From positions 930,001-994,000 of the forward strand of contig NZ_LJJF01000001.1 in the NCBI RefSeq assembly GCF_001625365.1: a stretch of DNA of 64,000 nucleotides, written 5' to 3'. The translations under genes and the position numbers were made by a program. This stretch comes from Streptomyces sp. MJM8645 (GTDB lineage Bacteria; Actinomycetota; Actinomycetes; Streptomycetales; Streptomycetaceae). Each line of letters starts with the position of its first letter. Position 1 is the stretch's first letter. Below are positions 16,411 to 23,690 of this stretch, one piece after another. The notes under the pieces were generated by a model. That model was given only the letters and a program-made list of their open reading frames with translations. It did not search any database and was not told where the DNA came from.

Positions 16411-16436
16411 GGGGCGGGCCGCACCAGGCCCGCCCC
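16411..16436. terminator. stem-loop terminator between convergent genes
   Basis: GGGGCGGGCC (16411-16420) and GGCCCGCCCC (16427-16436) form a perfect 10-bp stem with a 6-nt loop, 12 bp after the methyltransferase stop. Confidence 0.65.
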
Positions 16437-16437
16437 A

Positions 16438-16492
16438 CCCGCGCCCTCACCCCAGCAGCCCCCACCCCGCCCGCGCCCTCACTTCAGCAGCC
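16438..16492. repeat. duplicated 3' end of the glycosylase gene
   Basis: A 23-bp sequence at 16438-16460 recurs at 16470-16492 with two mismatches. The second copy contains the last codons and stop of the Fpg/Nei gene; the first is a spare tail downstream of it. Confidence 0.75.
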
Positions 16493-17348
16493 GCGACAGC
16501 CGCCGGTCCGCCAGCGGCTTCCCCCCGGTCTGGCAGGTCGGGCAGTACTGCAGCGAGGAGTCCGCGAAGGACACCTCGCGCACGGTGTCCCCGCAGACCG
16601 GGCAGGGCAGGCCGGTCCGGCCGTGCACCCGCAGCCCCAGCTTCTTCTCCGCCTTGAGCTCCCCCGCCGCCAGCCCCCGCGAGCGCTCCACCGCGCCGCG
16701 CAGCGTGGCGCCGAGCGCCTCGTAGAGCCGCGCCGCCTCCTCCTCGGTCAGGCTGGACGCCGGCTTGTACGGGGACATCCGGGCCGCGTGCAGCACCTCG
16801 TCCGAGTAGGCGTTGCCCACCCCGGCCAGCACGCCCTGGTCCCGCAGCACGCCCTTGAGCCGGCGCCGGTCGCCGCTCAGCAGGGCGGCGAAGTCCGCCA
16901 GGGTGAACGCCGGGTCCAGCGGGTCGGGGCCGAGCCGGGCCACCCCGGGCACCTCGGCCGGGTCCTTCACCACGTAGACCGCGAGGCCCTTCTTCGTCCC
17001 CGCCTCGGTCAGGTCGAAGCCGTCGCCGGCCTCCCCGGCCAGGCGCAGCCGCAGCGCCAGCGGGTTCCTCGGGCTCGGGCGCGGCGGTTCGGCGGGCAGG
17101 CCGTCCTTCCAGCGCAGCCAGCCGGCCCGGGCCAGGTGGATCACCAGGTGCAGGCCGCTGGCCTCGATGTCGAGGAACTTGCCGCGCCGGGTCACCGGGC
17201 CGACGGTCCGCCCCTCCAGCGCGGTGACCGGCGGGTCGTACGTCTTCAGCGCGCTGATCGCGACCGGCTGCACCCGGGCGATGACGCGCCCGGTCAGCCG
17301 CTCGGACAGGAAGTCACTCAGCGCCTCGACCTCGGGCAGCTCCGGCAT
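16479..17348 (-). CDS. Fpg/Nei family DNA glycosylase
   Basis: A 289-residue base-excision repair enzyme. The mature N-terminus PELPEVEAL provides the catalytic Pro2 and Glu3 that form the Schiff base. The H2TH region lies around GVLAGVGNAYSDEVLHAARMSP. The C-terminal zinc finger has CPVC and CPTC pairs about 17 residues apart and the usual Arg-rich end. Fpg removes oxidised purines and Nei oxidised pyrimidines; the actinomycete variant cannot be assigned further by eye. ATG 17348 is fixed by the need for Pro2. It diverges from the SRPBCC gene. Confidence 0.92.
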   Translation of the reverse strand: MPELPEVEALSDFLSERLTGRVIARVQPVAISALKTYDPPVTALEGRTVGPVTRRGKFLDIEASGLHLVIHLARAGWLRWKDGLPAEPPRPSPRNPLALRLRLAGEAGDGFDLTEAGTKKGLAVYVVKDPAEVPGVARLGPDPLDPAFTLADFAALLSGDRRRLKGVLRDQGVLAGVGNAYSDEVLHAARMSPYKPASSLTEEEAARLYEALGATLRGAVERSRGLAAGELKAEKKLGLRVHGRTGLPCPVCGDTVREVSFADSSLQYCPTCQTGGKPLADRRLSRLLK

Positions 17349-17482
17349 GCGCCCAGTCTCCCGCAGCCCCGCGGCGGCCGCCCGCCCGGGGGCGCGCCTT
17401 TGCCCGGCTCCCGCGCGGGGCGCAGGCTGGAACTGCGCGCCGTACCCAGCGCCCCCCTGCGCCCCCGCCACGGAGCACCGTG

Positions 17483-17935
17483 ATGAGCATCCTTGAGGAA
17501 CAGATCGACCTCGCCGTCCCCGTCCTCGTCGCCTGGGAGCAGCTGCACCGGGTGCACGAGTACCCGCAGTTCGTCGACGGCGTCCGCAGCGCCCACCCGC
17601 ACGGGCGGAACCTGGCACACCTCGGGGTGGAGGTCGACGGCGCCGAGCGGGCGGTGGACACCGAGATCACCGACCGCGGCCGGGGCCGAGTGATGTCCTG
17701 GCGGACGCTCGACGAACCGCGCCTGCACGGCGCGTTCGCGCTGCTGCCGCTGGACGCCCGGCACACCCGGCTGCAGATCCGGGTGGAGTACGACCCGGAG
17801 GCGATGCACGAGGCGTTCGGCGGGCCGCGCGGCTTCGCCCTGGCCGGGGCGATCGAGCGGACCGTACGGGACGACCTGGAGCACTTCCGGGAACTGGTCG
17901 AGGATCGGGTCGGCGCGGCGGTCAGACGCGGGTGA
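17483..17935 (+). CDS. SRPBCC (polyketide cyclase-like) family protein
   Basis: A 150-residue START/Bet v1-fold protein: ILEEQIDLAVPVLVAWEQLHRVHEYPQFVDGV is the typical first strand and helix pair, and the C-terminal helix contains AIERTVRDDLEHFRELVED. Members bind hydrophobic ligands; some streptomycete relatives sit in polyketide clusters as cyclases, others are general lipid- or coenzyme-Q-binding proteins. There is no cluster here. ATG 17483 is 7 nt after GGAG; GTG 17480 is an alternative. Confidence 0.82.
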   Translation: MSILEEQIDLAVPVLVAWEQLHRVHEYPQFVDGVRSAHPHGRNLAHLGVEVDGAERAVDTEITDRGRGRVMSWRTLDEPRLHGAFALLPLDARHTRLQIRVEYDPEAMHEAFGGPRGFALAGAIERTVRDDLEHFRELVEDRVGAAVRRG

Positions 17936-18079
17936 GCACGGCCGGCAGGCCCGGGTGAACACAGCGGGCAGGCCCGCGTAAGGGCCGCATAAGCCCAGCT
18001 CAGCGCCGGTGGTGAGGCTCTTCACAGCGGACCTCCGGCCCGACCGTTTCACTTTCAACCTGTGGCAGACTCGGATGCC

Positions 18080-18739
18080 ATGGACATCGGCCCGGTCACC
18101 AGGACGCTCCGCGCGGCGGTCTTCGCCGCGCTGGTCGTGCTGCTCGCCGGGCTCGGCCAGGTGCTGGTCACCGGCCGCGCGCTGCCGGCCGGCCCGATGG
18201 CCCTGGCCTGCGTCGCCGTGTTCGCGGTGGCGTACGCGCTGGCCGGCCGCGAGCGCGGCTACCCGGCGGTCGCGGCGGTGTTCCTGCCGCTGGAGCTGGG
18301 CGTCAGCGCGCTGTTCGACTTCGCGCAGACCGCCTGCCCGTCCCTGCCGCCCGGCTCCGCGCGCGGCTTCCAGCCGCTGCTGTGCGGCGGCGGTTCGCTG
18401 GGCGGGTTCCTGCTCGGCCATGGCGTCTCCCAGCAGATCGGCGTCCTGCTGCTCCTGCTGCTGCACGCCGCGATCGCGCTGGCCGGCGCGTTCTGGCTGC
18501 GCCGCGCGGACGCCGCGCTGGCCGGCCTCGCCCGCACCGTCCGGATGCTGGGCGACTTCCTGCACCGGCACCTGCCGGCCGCCGCCCGCTGGCTGCGGCT
18601 GCTCGCCGCGCCCGTCCCGGCCCGTCCGGTGGCGCGGGTGCCGTTCCCCCGGGCCAGCCGGGCCCTGGTCCCGGCCGAGGACGTCGTCGTCCGCCCGACC
18701 GTCCGGCGCGGTCCGCCGGCGCTCGCCCTGGCCTGCTGA
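18080..18739 (+). CDS. four-helix membrane protein of thiol-redox cassette 1
   Basis: A 219-residue membrane protein that I cannot place in a named family. Predicted helices: about 12-32, 40-56, 63-80 and 113-131. With a cytoplasmic N-terminus, the loop 81-112 is extracytoplasmic and holds Cys86 and Cys102; the Arg-rich C-terminal tail is cytoplasmic and ends in Cys219. Its paralogue at 44366 keeps all three cysteines, the CGGGS around the second, and the C-terminal RRGPPxLAxAC. The DsbA-like and VKOR genes follow directly, so a role in disulfide chemistry is likely (inference). GTGGCAGACTC at 18062-18072 matches a motif before the paralogue and may be a -10 of a leaderless transcript; GTG 18062 is in frame but is part of that motif. 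Confidence 0.8.
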   Translation: MDIGPVTRTLRAAVFAALVVLLAGLGQVLVTGRALPAGPMALACVAVFAVAYALAGRERGYPAVAAVFLPLELGVSALFDFAQTACPSLPPGSARGFQPLLCGGGSLGGFLLGHGVSQQIGVLLLLLLHAAIALAGAFWLRRADAALAGLARTVRMLGDFLHRHLPAAARWLRLLAAPVPARPVARVPFPRASRALVPAEDVVVRPTVRRGPPALALAC

Positions 18740-18837
18740 CAGGCGCGCGCCGCTCGGCGCCGCTCCCGGCCGGTCCTCTCGCCGCGCGCCCCGCGCGCCC
18801 GCACCCCCGCACGCCCGAGAGCACAGGACGACACCTC

Positions 18838-19635
18838 ATGAGCAACACCCGCAAGGCCGCCGCCAAGACCAACGCCACCGACCGTATGCGCGCCGCCCGC
18901 GCCCAGGCCGAGCGCTCCGACCGGATCCGCCGCCGGGTCGTGGTCGGCGGCGCCTCCGCCGCCGTGCTCGCCCTCGTGGCGGGTGTGGCCTTCGCCGTCG
19001 GCGGCTCCTCCGGCTCCGGTTCCGCCGACGCGGCCGCGAGCGGCCCGCTGGTCGTCCCCGCCAACACGGGCGGCCAGGACGGCACCGTGATCACCTACGG
19101 CAAGGCCGACGCCCCGCACACCCTGGAGATCTACGAGGACTTCCGCTGCCCGTTCTGCGAGCAGTTGGAGACCACCACCGGCAAGGCCATCCAGCAGCTC
19201 GCCGACGACGGCACGTACAAGATCGAGTACCACCTGGCGACGTTCCTGGACAAGAACCTCGGCGGCAAGGGCTCGCGCACCGCGCTGGCCGCCGCCGGCG
19301 CCGCGCTCAACGAGGGCGTGGACAAGTTCAAGCAGTTCCACGACGTGCTCTACGCCAACCAGCCCGACGAGCGCACCGACGGCTTCGGCGACGTCAACCA
19401 CCTCCTCGACCTGGCCGGGCAGGTGCCCGGGCTGAAGACCGACGGCTTCGTCAAGGCCGTCCAGGACGGCACCTACGCGCCGTGGGCGGCCAAGGTCAAC
19501 GAGGAGTTCAACAAGAGCGACGTCACCGGCACCCCGACCGTCAAGCTGGACGGCAAGAAGCTGGACGTCCTCACCGGCGGCAAGGCCGCCACGCCCGAGC
19601 AGTTCACCGCGATGGTCAAGCAGGTGACCGGATGA
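18838..19635 (+). CDS. DsbA-like thioredoxin-fold oxidoreductase (cassette 1)
   Basis: A 265-residue membrane-anchored protein. Residues 1-35 are basic and cytoplasmic, 36-56 form one helix, and the remaining 200 residues lie outside. The domain has DFRCPFCEQLE with Cys104 and Cys107, then the DsbA helical insertion, and a cis-Pro loop in VTGTPTVKLDG. Proteins of this DSBA/thioredoxin_4 family oxidise secreted substrates and are re-oxidised by DsbB or VKOR. Its stop overlaps the VKOR start in ATGA, so the two are translationally coupled. The paralogue at 45176 is nearly identical over about 38 residues in the helical domain. Confidence 0.93.
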   Translation: MSNTRKAAAKTNATDRMRAARAQAERSDRIRRRVVVGGASAAVLALVAGVAFAVGGSSGSGSADAAASGPLVVPANTGGQDGTVITYGKADAPHTLEIYEDFRCPFCEQLETTTGKAIQQLADDGTYKIEYHLATFLDKNLGGKGSRTALAAAGAALNEGVDKFKQFHDVLYANQPDERTDGFGDVNHLLDLAGQVPGLKTDGFVKAVQDGTYAPWAAKVNEEFNKSDVTGTPTVKLDGKKLDVLTGGKAATPEQFTAMVKQVTG

Positions 19636-20249
19636 CGGCCGCCGCCCCCGCCGCGCGCACGTACGGCGCGAGCCGCCCGTTCGCCTGGCTGCTGCTGATC
19701 GGCGGCGCGGTCGGCCTGTTCGCCTCCTCGGTCCTCACCCTGGACAAGATCCGGCTGCTGAAGGACCCGTCGTACGTCCCCTCCTGCAACATCAACCCGA
19801 TCATCAGCTGCGGCTCGATCATGCGCAGCGACCAGGCCGAGGCCTTCGGCTTCCCCAACTCGCTGCTCGGCCTGGTCAGCTTCGGGGTCGTCATCGCGAT
19901 CGGCGCCGGGCTGCTCGCCGGGGCGGCGTACCGGCGCTGGTTCTGGCTCGGCCTCCAGGCCGGGACGGTCTTCGGCATCGGCTTCGTGACCTGGCTGATG
20001 TACCAGGCGCTCTACCGGATCGGCGCGCTCTGCCCGTACTGCATGGTGGTCTGGGCCGCGATGATCCCGCTGTTCTGGTACACCACCCTGCACAACCTGC
20101 GTTCCGGGATCATCCCCACCGGCCGCGCCCTGCGCCCGGTCGTCCGCGAGGCGGCGCGCTACCACTGGGTCGTCCCGGCGCTCTGGTACGCGGTGATCGC
20201 CCTGCTGGTCCTCAACCGGTTCTGGTACTACTGGAGCACCCTGCTCTGA
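19632..20249 (+). CDS. vitamin K epoxide reductase (VKOR) homologue (cassette 1)
   Basis: A 205-residue membrane protein with about five helices. It has the VKOR loop cysteines Cys52 and Cys60 in PSCNINPIISCGSIM and the active CPYC (Cys134, Cys137) in IGALCPYCMVVW. Bacterial VKOR passes electrons from DsbA-like proteins to menaquinone and so restores the oxidant. Unlike many actinobacterial VKORs there is no fused thioredoxin domain, because the DsbA partner is the separate upstream gene. ATG at 19632 overlaps the upstream stop by four bases. The C-terminus NRFWYYWSTLL is shared with cassette 2. Confidence 0.95.
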   Translation: MTAAAPAARTYGASRPFAWLLLIGGAVGLFASSVLTLDKIRLLKDPSYVPSCNINPIISCGSIMRSDQAEAFGFPNSLLGLVSFGVVIAIGAGLLAGAAYRRWFWLGLQAGTVFGIGFVTWLMYQALYRIGALCPYCMVVWAAMIPLFWYTTLHNLRSGIIPTGRALRPVVREAARYHWVVPALWYAVIALLVLNRFWYYWSTLL

Positions 20250-20280
20250 CCTCGTTCGGCCGACCGTTCGGCAGACCCGT

Positions 20281-20318
20281 CCGCCCGGCCCCGGGCCCTA
20301 CGCTCCGGGGCCGGGCGG
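20281..20318. terminator. strong bidirectional terminator
   Basis: CCGCCCGGCCCCGG (20281-20294) and CCGGGGCCGGGCGG (20305-20318) form a perfect 14-bp stem with a 10-nt loop between the convergent VKOR and deaminase genes. Confidence 0.8.
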
Positions 20319-20348
20319 CCGGCCGTCAGATGCCGCCCAGGACAGCGC

Positions 20349-21332
20349 CTAGAAGCGGAACTCCTCGACCTCGGCCAGCAGTTCGGCCCGGCGCTCGTCG
20401 TCGATGAAGGAGGCCCGGAAGGAGTTGGCGGCGAGCCGGCGCAGGGTCTCCTCGTCGAGCGCGAGGGCCTGCTGCACGGCCCGGAAGTTGTCGTCGACGT
20501 AGCCGCCGAAGTACGCCGGGTCGTCCGAGTTGACGGTGACCAGCAGGCCGGCCTCCAGCATCTCGCGCAGCGGGTGGTCGGCGAGGGTGTCGATGCACCG
20601 CAGGCGGACGTTGGAGAGCGGGCAGAGCGTCAGCGGGACCTGCTCGCGGACCAGCCGAGCGACCAGCTCGCCGTCCTCCAGGCAGCGCAGGCCGTGGTCG
20701 ATCCGCTCGACGCCGAGCACGTCCAGCGCCTCGGTGATGTAGGACGCCGGGCCCTCCTCGCCCGCGTGCGCGACACGGCGCAGCCCGGCCTCGGCGGCCC
20801 GCCGGTAGACCTCGCGGAACTTGGCCGGCGGGTGGCCGACCTCGGCCGAGTCGAGGCCGATGCCCGCGATCCGGTCGAAGTACGGGCGGGCGGCCTCGAA
20901 GGTCTCCAGCGCGGATTCGGCGGACTCGTCCCGCAGGAAGCACATGATCAGCTGGGTGCTGATCCCGTGCCGCTCCTCGCTGCGCGCCAGCGCCCGGGTC
21001 AGGCCGTCGACCACCACGCCGAGCGGCACGCCGCGCGCGGTGTGCGCCTGCGGGTCGAAGAAGATCTCCGCGTGCCGCACCCCCGCCTCTGCCGCCCGGG
21101 TGAGGTAGGCGTCGGCGAGGTCGGCGAAGTCCTCCTCGGTGCGCAGCACGGCCATCAGCGCGTAGTACAGGTCCAGGAAGGACTGCAGGTCGCTGAAGGA
21201 GTACGCCGTCCGCAGCGCCTCGGTGTCGGCGTAGGGCAGCGTGACCGCGTTGCGGGCGGCGAGGGCGAAGGCGAGTTCGGGCTCCAGGGTGCCTTCGATG
21301 TGGAGGTGGAGTTCGGCCTTGGGGAGCGGCAT
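20349..21332 (-). CDS. adenosine/adenine deaminase family protein, adenine-deaminase type
   Basis: A 327-residue metal-dependent hydrolase. KAELHLHIEGT supplies His9 and His11, HAGEEGP the third metal region, and NSDDPAYFGG the late Asp pair. It deaminates a purine base or nucleoside in the cytoplasm. The segment GIGLDSAEVGHPPAKF differs from the LAGDE form of true adenosine deaminases and matches adenine deaminases of the Aah1 type, as does SDDPAYFGGY. I therefore favour adenine as substrate, but databases often call such proteins adenosine deaminase. The start at ATG 21332 matches the family N-terminus. Confidence 0.88.
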   Translation of the reverse strand: MPLPKAELHLHIEGTLEPELAFALAARNAVTLPYADTEALRTAYSFSDLQSFLDLYYALMAVLRTEEDFADLADAYLTRAAEAGVRHAEIFFDPQAHTARGVPLGVVVDGLTRALARSEERHGISTQLIMCFLRDESAESALETFEAARPYFDRIAGIGLDSAEVGHPPAKFREVYRRAAEAGLRRVAHAGEEGPASYITEALDVLGVERIDHGLRCLEDGELVARLVREQVPLTLCPLSNVRLRCIDTLADHPLREMLEAGLLVTVNSDDPAYFGGYVDDNFRAVQQALALDEETLRRLAANSFRASFIDDERRAELLAEVEEFRF

Positions 21333-21505
21333 GGGGGATCTGTCCGAGCTGTAGGGGGCGGGAGCGATGAGTCCAGAAGCATTCATCCTACGATCCGTTC
21401 GATCACGACTGGCCTGACGGGCGCGCTCCCGGCCACCCGAACTGGTGCACCGGCCGGGGGCAGCGGGCACCCTGGAGGAGGGGGCTTCCGCCGAGGAGGT
21501 ACCAG

Positions 21506-21787
21506 ATGCGGCACGTCGAGGATCCGCACATCCGGCCTGCGGGCGTCTCCCCGCACGCCCTGGGCAACGACACGCTCCTGCACGAGCTGGAACAGCTGCA
21601 CCGCACGCGCCACGAGACCTTCCTGTACGGCTCGGAGGAAGCCCTCAAGCGGCACACCCTGCGCACCGGGCAACTGGAGGCCGAGTACCTGCACCGCTTT
21701 CCCGGCCGGCTGGTGACGGCCGGGCGGACCAGGGCCGGTGCCCGGGCCCGCGAGGCGGCGGCCCGGGTGGAGTCGCTGCCCGAGTAG
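21506..21787 (+). CDS. conserved small protein (DUF6158-like)
   Basis: A 93-residue hydrophilic protein after a good AGGAGG site (21496-21502). DTLLHELEQLHRTRHETFLYG and HTLRTGQLEAEYLHRFPGR look like two amphipathic helices. I recall this pattern as an actinomycete-specific family of unknown function (DUF6158), but I could not check it. It sits alone between the divergent deaminase gene and gabD-like gene, with a strong stem-loop after it. Confidence 0.75.
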   Translation: MRHVEDPHIRPAGVSPHALGNDTLLHELEQLHRTRHETFLYGSEEALKRHTLRTGQLEAEYLHRFPGRLVTAGRTRAGARAREAAARVESLPE

Positions 21788-21796
21788 ACGTGCCCG

Positions 21797-21837
21797 CGCC
21801 ACCACCGCCCGGCGGGACACGCCGGGCGGTGGTGGCG
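21797..21837. terminator. stem-loop terminator
   Basis: CGCCACCACCGCCCGGC (21797-21813) and GCCGGGCGGTGGTGGCG (21821-21837) form a perfect 17-bp stem with a 7-nt loop, 9 bp after the small gene's stop. Confidence 0.8.
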
Positions 21838-21909
21838 TGCCCCGGGCGGGCCGTCGGGGAGGGTGAGAGGCGCAGACGCACCGGACCCCGACCCCCCTGG
21901 GAGCCCCGC

Positions 21910-23298
21910 ATGCCCATCGCCAGCGTCAACCCCGCGACCGGCGAGATCCTGGAGACCTTCGAACCGCTCGACGCGGCCGGCATCGAGCAGCGGCTGGCCC
22001 GCGCCGAGGCCGCGTTCCACAGCTACCGCACCACCCCCTTCGCCGCCCGCGCCGACCTGCTGCGCCGCGCCGCCGACCTGCTGGACCAGGACCGGGAGGC
22101 GATCGCCCGCACGATGACCGAGGAGATGGGCAAGCCGCTCACCGCCTCCCGGGCCGAGGCCGCCAAGTGCGCCACGGCGATGCGCTGGTACGCCGACCGC
22201 GCCGAGGAACTGCTCGCCGACGAGCACCCGGCCCCGGCCGACGTCGCCGACTCCGGCGCCGCCCGTGCCTACGTCCGCTACCGCCCGCTCGGGGCGGTGC
22301 TGGCCGTGATGCCGTGGAACTTCCCGTTCTGGCAGGTGGTCCGGTTCGCCGCGCCGGCCCTGATGGCGGGCAACGTCGGCCTGCTCAAGCACGCCTCCAA
22401 CGTGCCCCGGACGGCGCTGGCGCTGGAGGAGCTGTTCCGCCGGGCCGGCTTCCCGGAGGGCTGCTTCCAGACCCTGCTGATCGGTTCGGGCGCGGTCGAG
22501 GGCGTGATCCGGGACCGCCGGGTGGCCGCGGTCACGCTCACCGGCAGCGAGCCCGCCGGGCGGGCGGTCGCCGCCACCGCCGCCGACGAGGTGAAGAAGG
22601 CCGTCCTGGAACTGGGCGGCAGCGACCCCTTCGTGGTGCTGCCCAGCGCCGACCTGGACGCGGCGGTGCGCACCGCCGTCCGGGCCCGGGCGCAGAACAA
22701 CGGGCAGTCCTGCATCGCCGCCAAGCGCTTCATCGTGCACACCGACGTGTACGACCGCTTCACCACCGCCTTCACCGAGGCGATGCGGGCGCTGCGCGTC
22801 GGCGACCCGATGGAGGAGGCGACCGACGTCGGCCCGCTGGCCAGCCGCCAGGGCCGGGACGACCTGGAGGAGCTGGTCGAGGACGCCCGCACCCACGGCG
22901 CCCGGGTCGAGTGCGGCGGCGGACGCCCGGAGGGCTGGGACACCGGCTACTTCTACGAGCCGACGGTGCTGACCGGCATCACCCCGGCCATGCGGATCCA
23001 CCAGGAGGAGACCTTCGGCCCGGTCGCCACGGTCTACCGGGTCGCCGACCTGGACGAGGCGGTGGCGCTCGCCAACAACACGCCGTTCGGGCTCAGTTCC
23101 AACGTCTGGACCCGGGACGAGGGCGAGCAGGAGCGCTTCGTCCGCGACATCCAGGCCGGCGGGGTGTTCTTCAACGGGATGACCGCCTCCCACCCGGCGC
23201 TGCCGTTCGGCGGCGTCAAGCGCTCCGGGTTCGGCCGGGAGCTGTCCGGGCACGGGATCCGGGAGTTCTGCAACATCACCACGGTGTGGATCGGCTGA
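21910..23298 (+). CDS. gabD: NAD(P)-dependent succinate-semialdehyde dehydrogenase
   Basis: A 462-residue aldehyde dehydrogenase. VMPWNFPFWQVVRFAAPALMAGN is the cofactor-side conserved block, LTGSEPAGRAVA the dinucleotide turn, LELGGSDPF holds the general base Glu and NNGQSCIAAKRFIV the catalytic Cys. The compact C-terminus KRSGFGRELSGHGIREFCN fits the GabD/SSADH branch, which oxidises succinate semialdehyde to succinate in GABA breakdown. A GABA/proline-type permease is 2 kb downstream on the same strand, weakly consistent. The enzyme could accept other short semialdehydes. Confidence 0.85.
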   Translation: MPIASVNPATGEILETFEPLDAAGIEQRLARAEAAFHSYRTTPFAARADLLRRAADLLDQDREAIARTMTEEMGKPLTASRAEAAKCATAMRWYADRAEELLADEHPAPADVADSGAARAYVRYRPLGAVLAVMPWNFPFWQVVRFAAPALMAGNVGLLKHASNVPRTALALEELFRRAGFPEGCFQTLLIGSGAVEGVIRDRRVAAVTLTGSEPAGRAVAATAADEVKKAVLELGGSDPFVVLPSADLDAAVRTAVRARAQNNGQSCIAAKRFIVHTDVYDRFTTAFTEAMRALRVGDPMEEATDVGPLASRQGRDDLEELVEDARTHGARVECGGGRPEGWDTGYFYEPTVLTGITPAMRIHQEETFGPVATVYRVADLDEAVALANNTPFGLSSNVWTRDEGEQERFVRDIQAGGVFFNGMTASHPALPFGGVKRSGFGRELSGHGIREFCNITTVWIG

Positions 23299-23349
23299 GC
23301 ACCCCCGGATCCGCAGGCACGAACCGAGCCCGGCTCGGACCCGGCCGGG

Positions 23350-23646
23350 TCAGGACGCCACCCGGTGCCTGCCCCGGCCGGGCGTCATCCAGCGGGCGAC
23401 CACGCCGACCAGGGCGAGGACGGTCGCTCCCCAGACGATGGCCATCAGCACCAGCATCGGCAGCCAGCTCACCTGGGCGGCGACCATGCCCAGGCCGAGC
23501 GAGAGCGCGACCATGACCACCACGGCGGTCGGGTTGAGGCTCAGCAGCCAGTGCCAGGCCCGCTGCGCCGGGCTCCGGCGCTGCGGCGGGGCCTCGGGGT
23601 CGGCGTCGGTGTCGGTGTCGAGTTCCTTGTAGGTCAGCAGGTCCAT
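23350..23646 (-). CDS. small two-helix membrane protein
   Basis: A 98-residue protein with an acidic N-terminus (DTDTDADPEAPPQ), two hydrophobic segments (about 41-58 and 63-84) and a basic C-terminus. I recognise no family. GGAGG lies before the ATG at 23646. It lies 44 bp downstream of the Ku gene on the same strand, so it may be co-transcribed with it. Confidence 0.72.
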   Translation of the reverse strand: MDLLTYKELDTDTDADPEAPPQRRSPAQRAWHWLLSLNPTAVVVMVALSLGLGMVAAQVSWLPMLVLMAIVWGATVLALVGVVARWMTPGRGRHRVAS

Positions 23647-23690
23647 CGGGATCGCCTCCGGTTCTCGGGGGGCTGCCGGATCCGCGGGGC

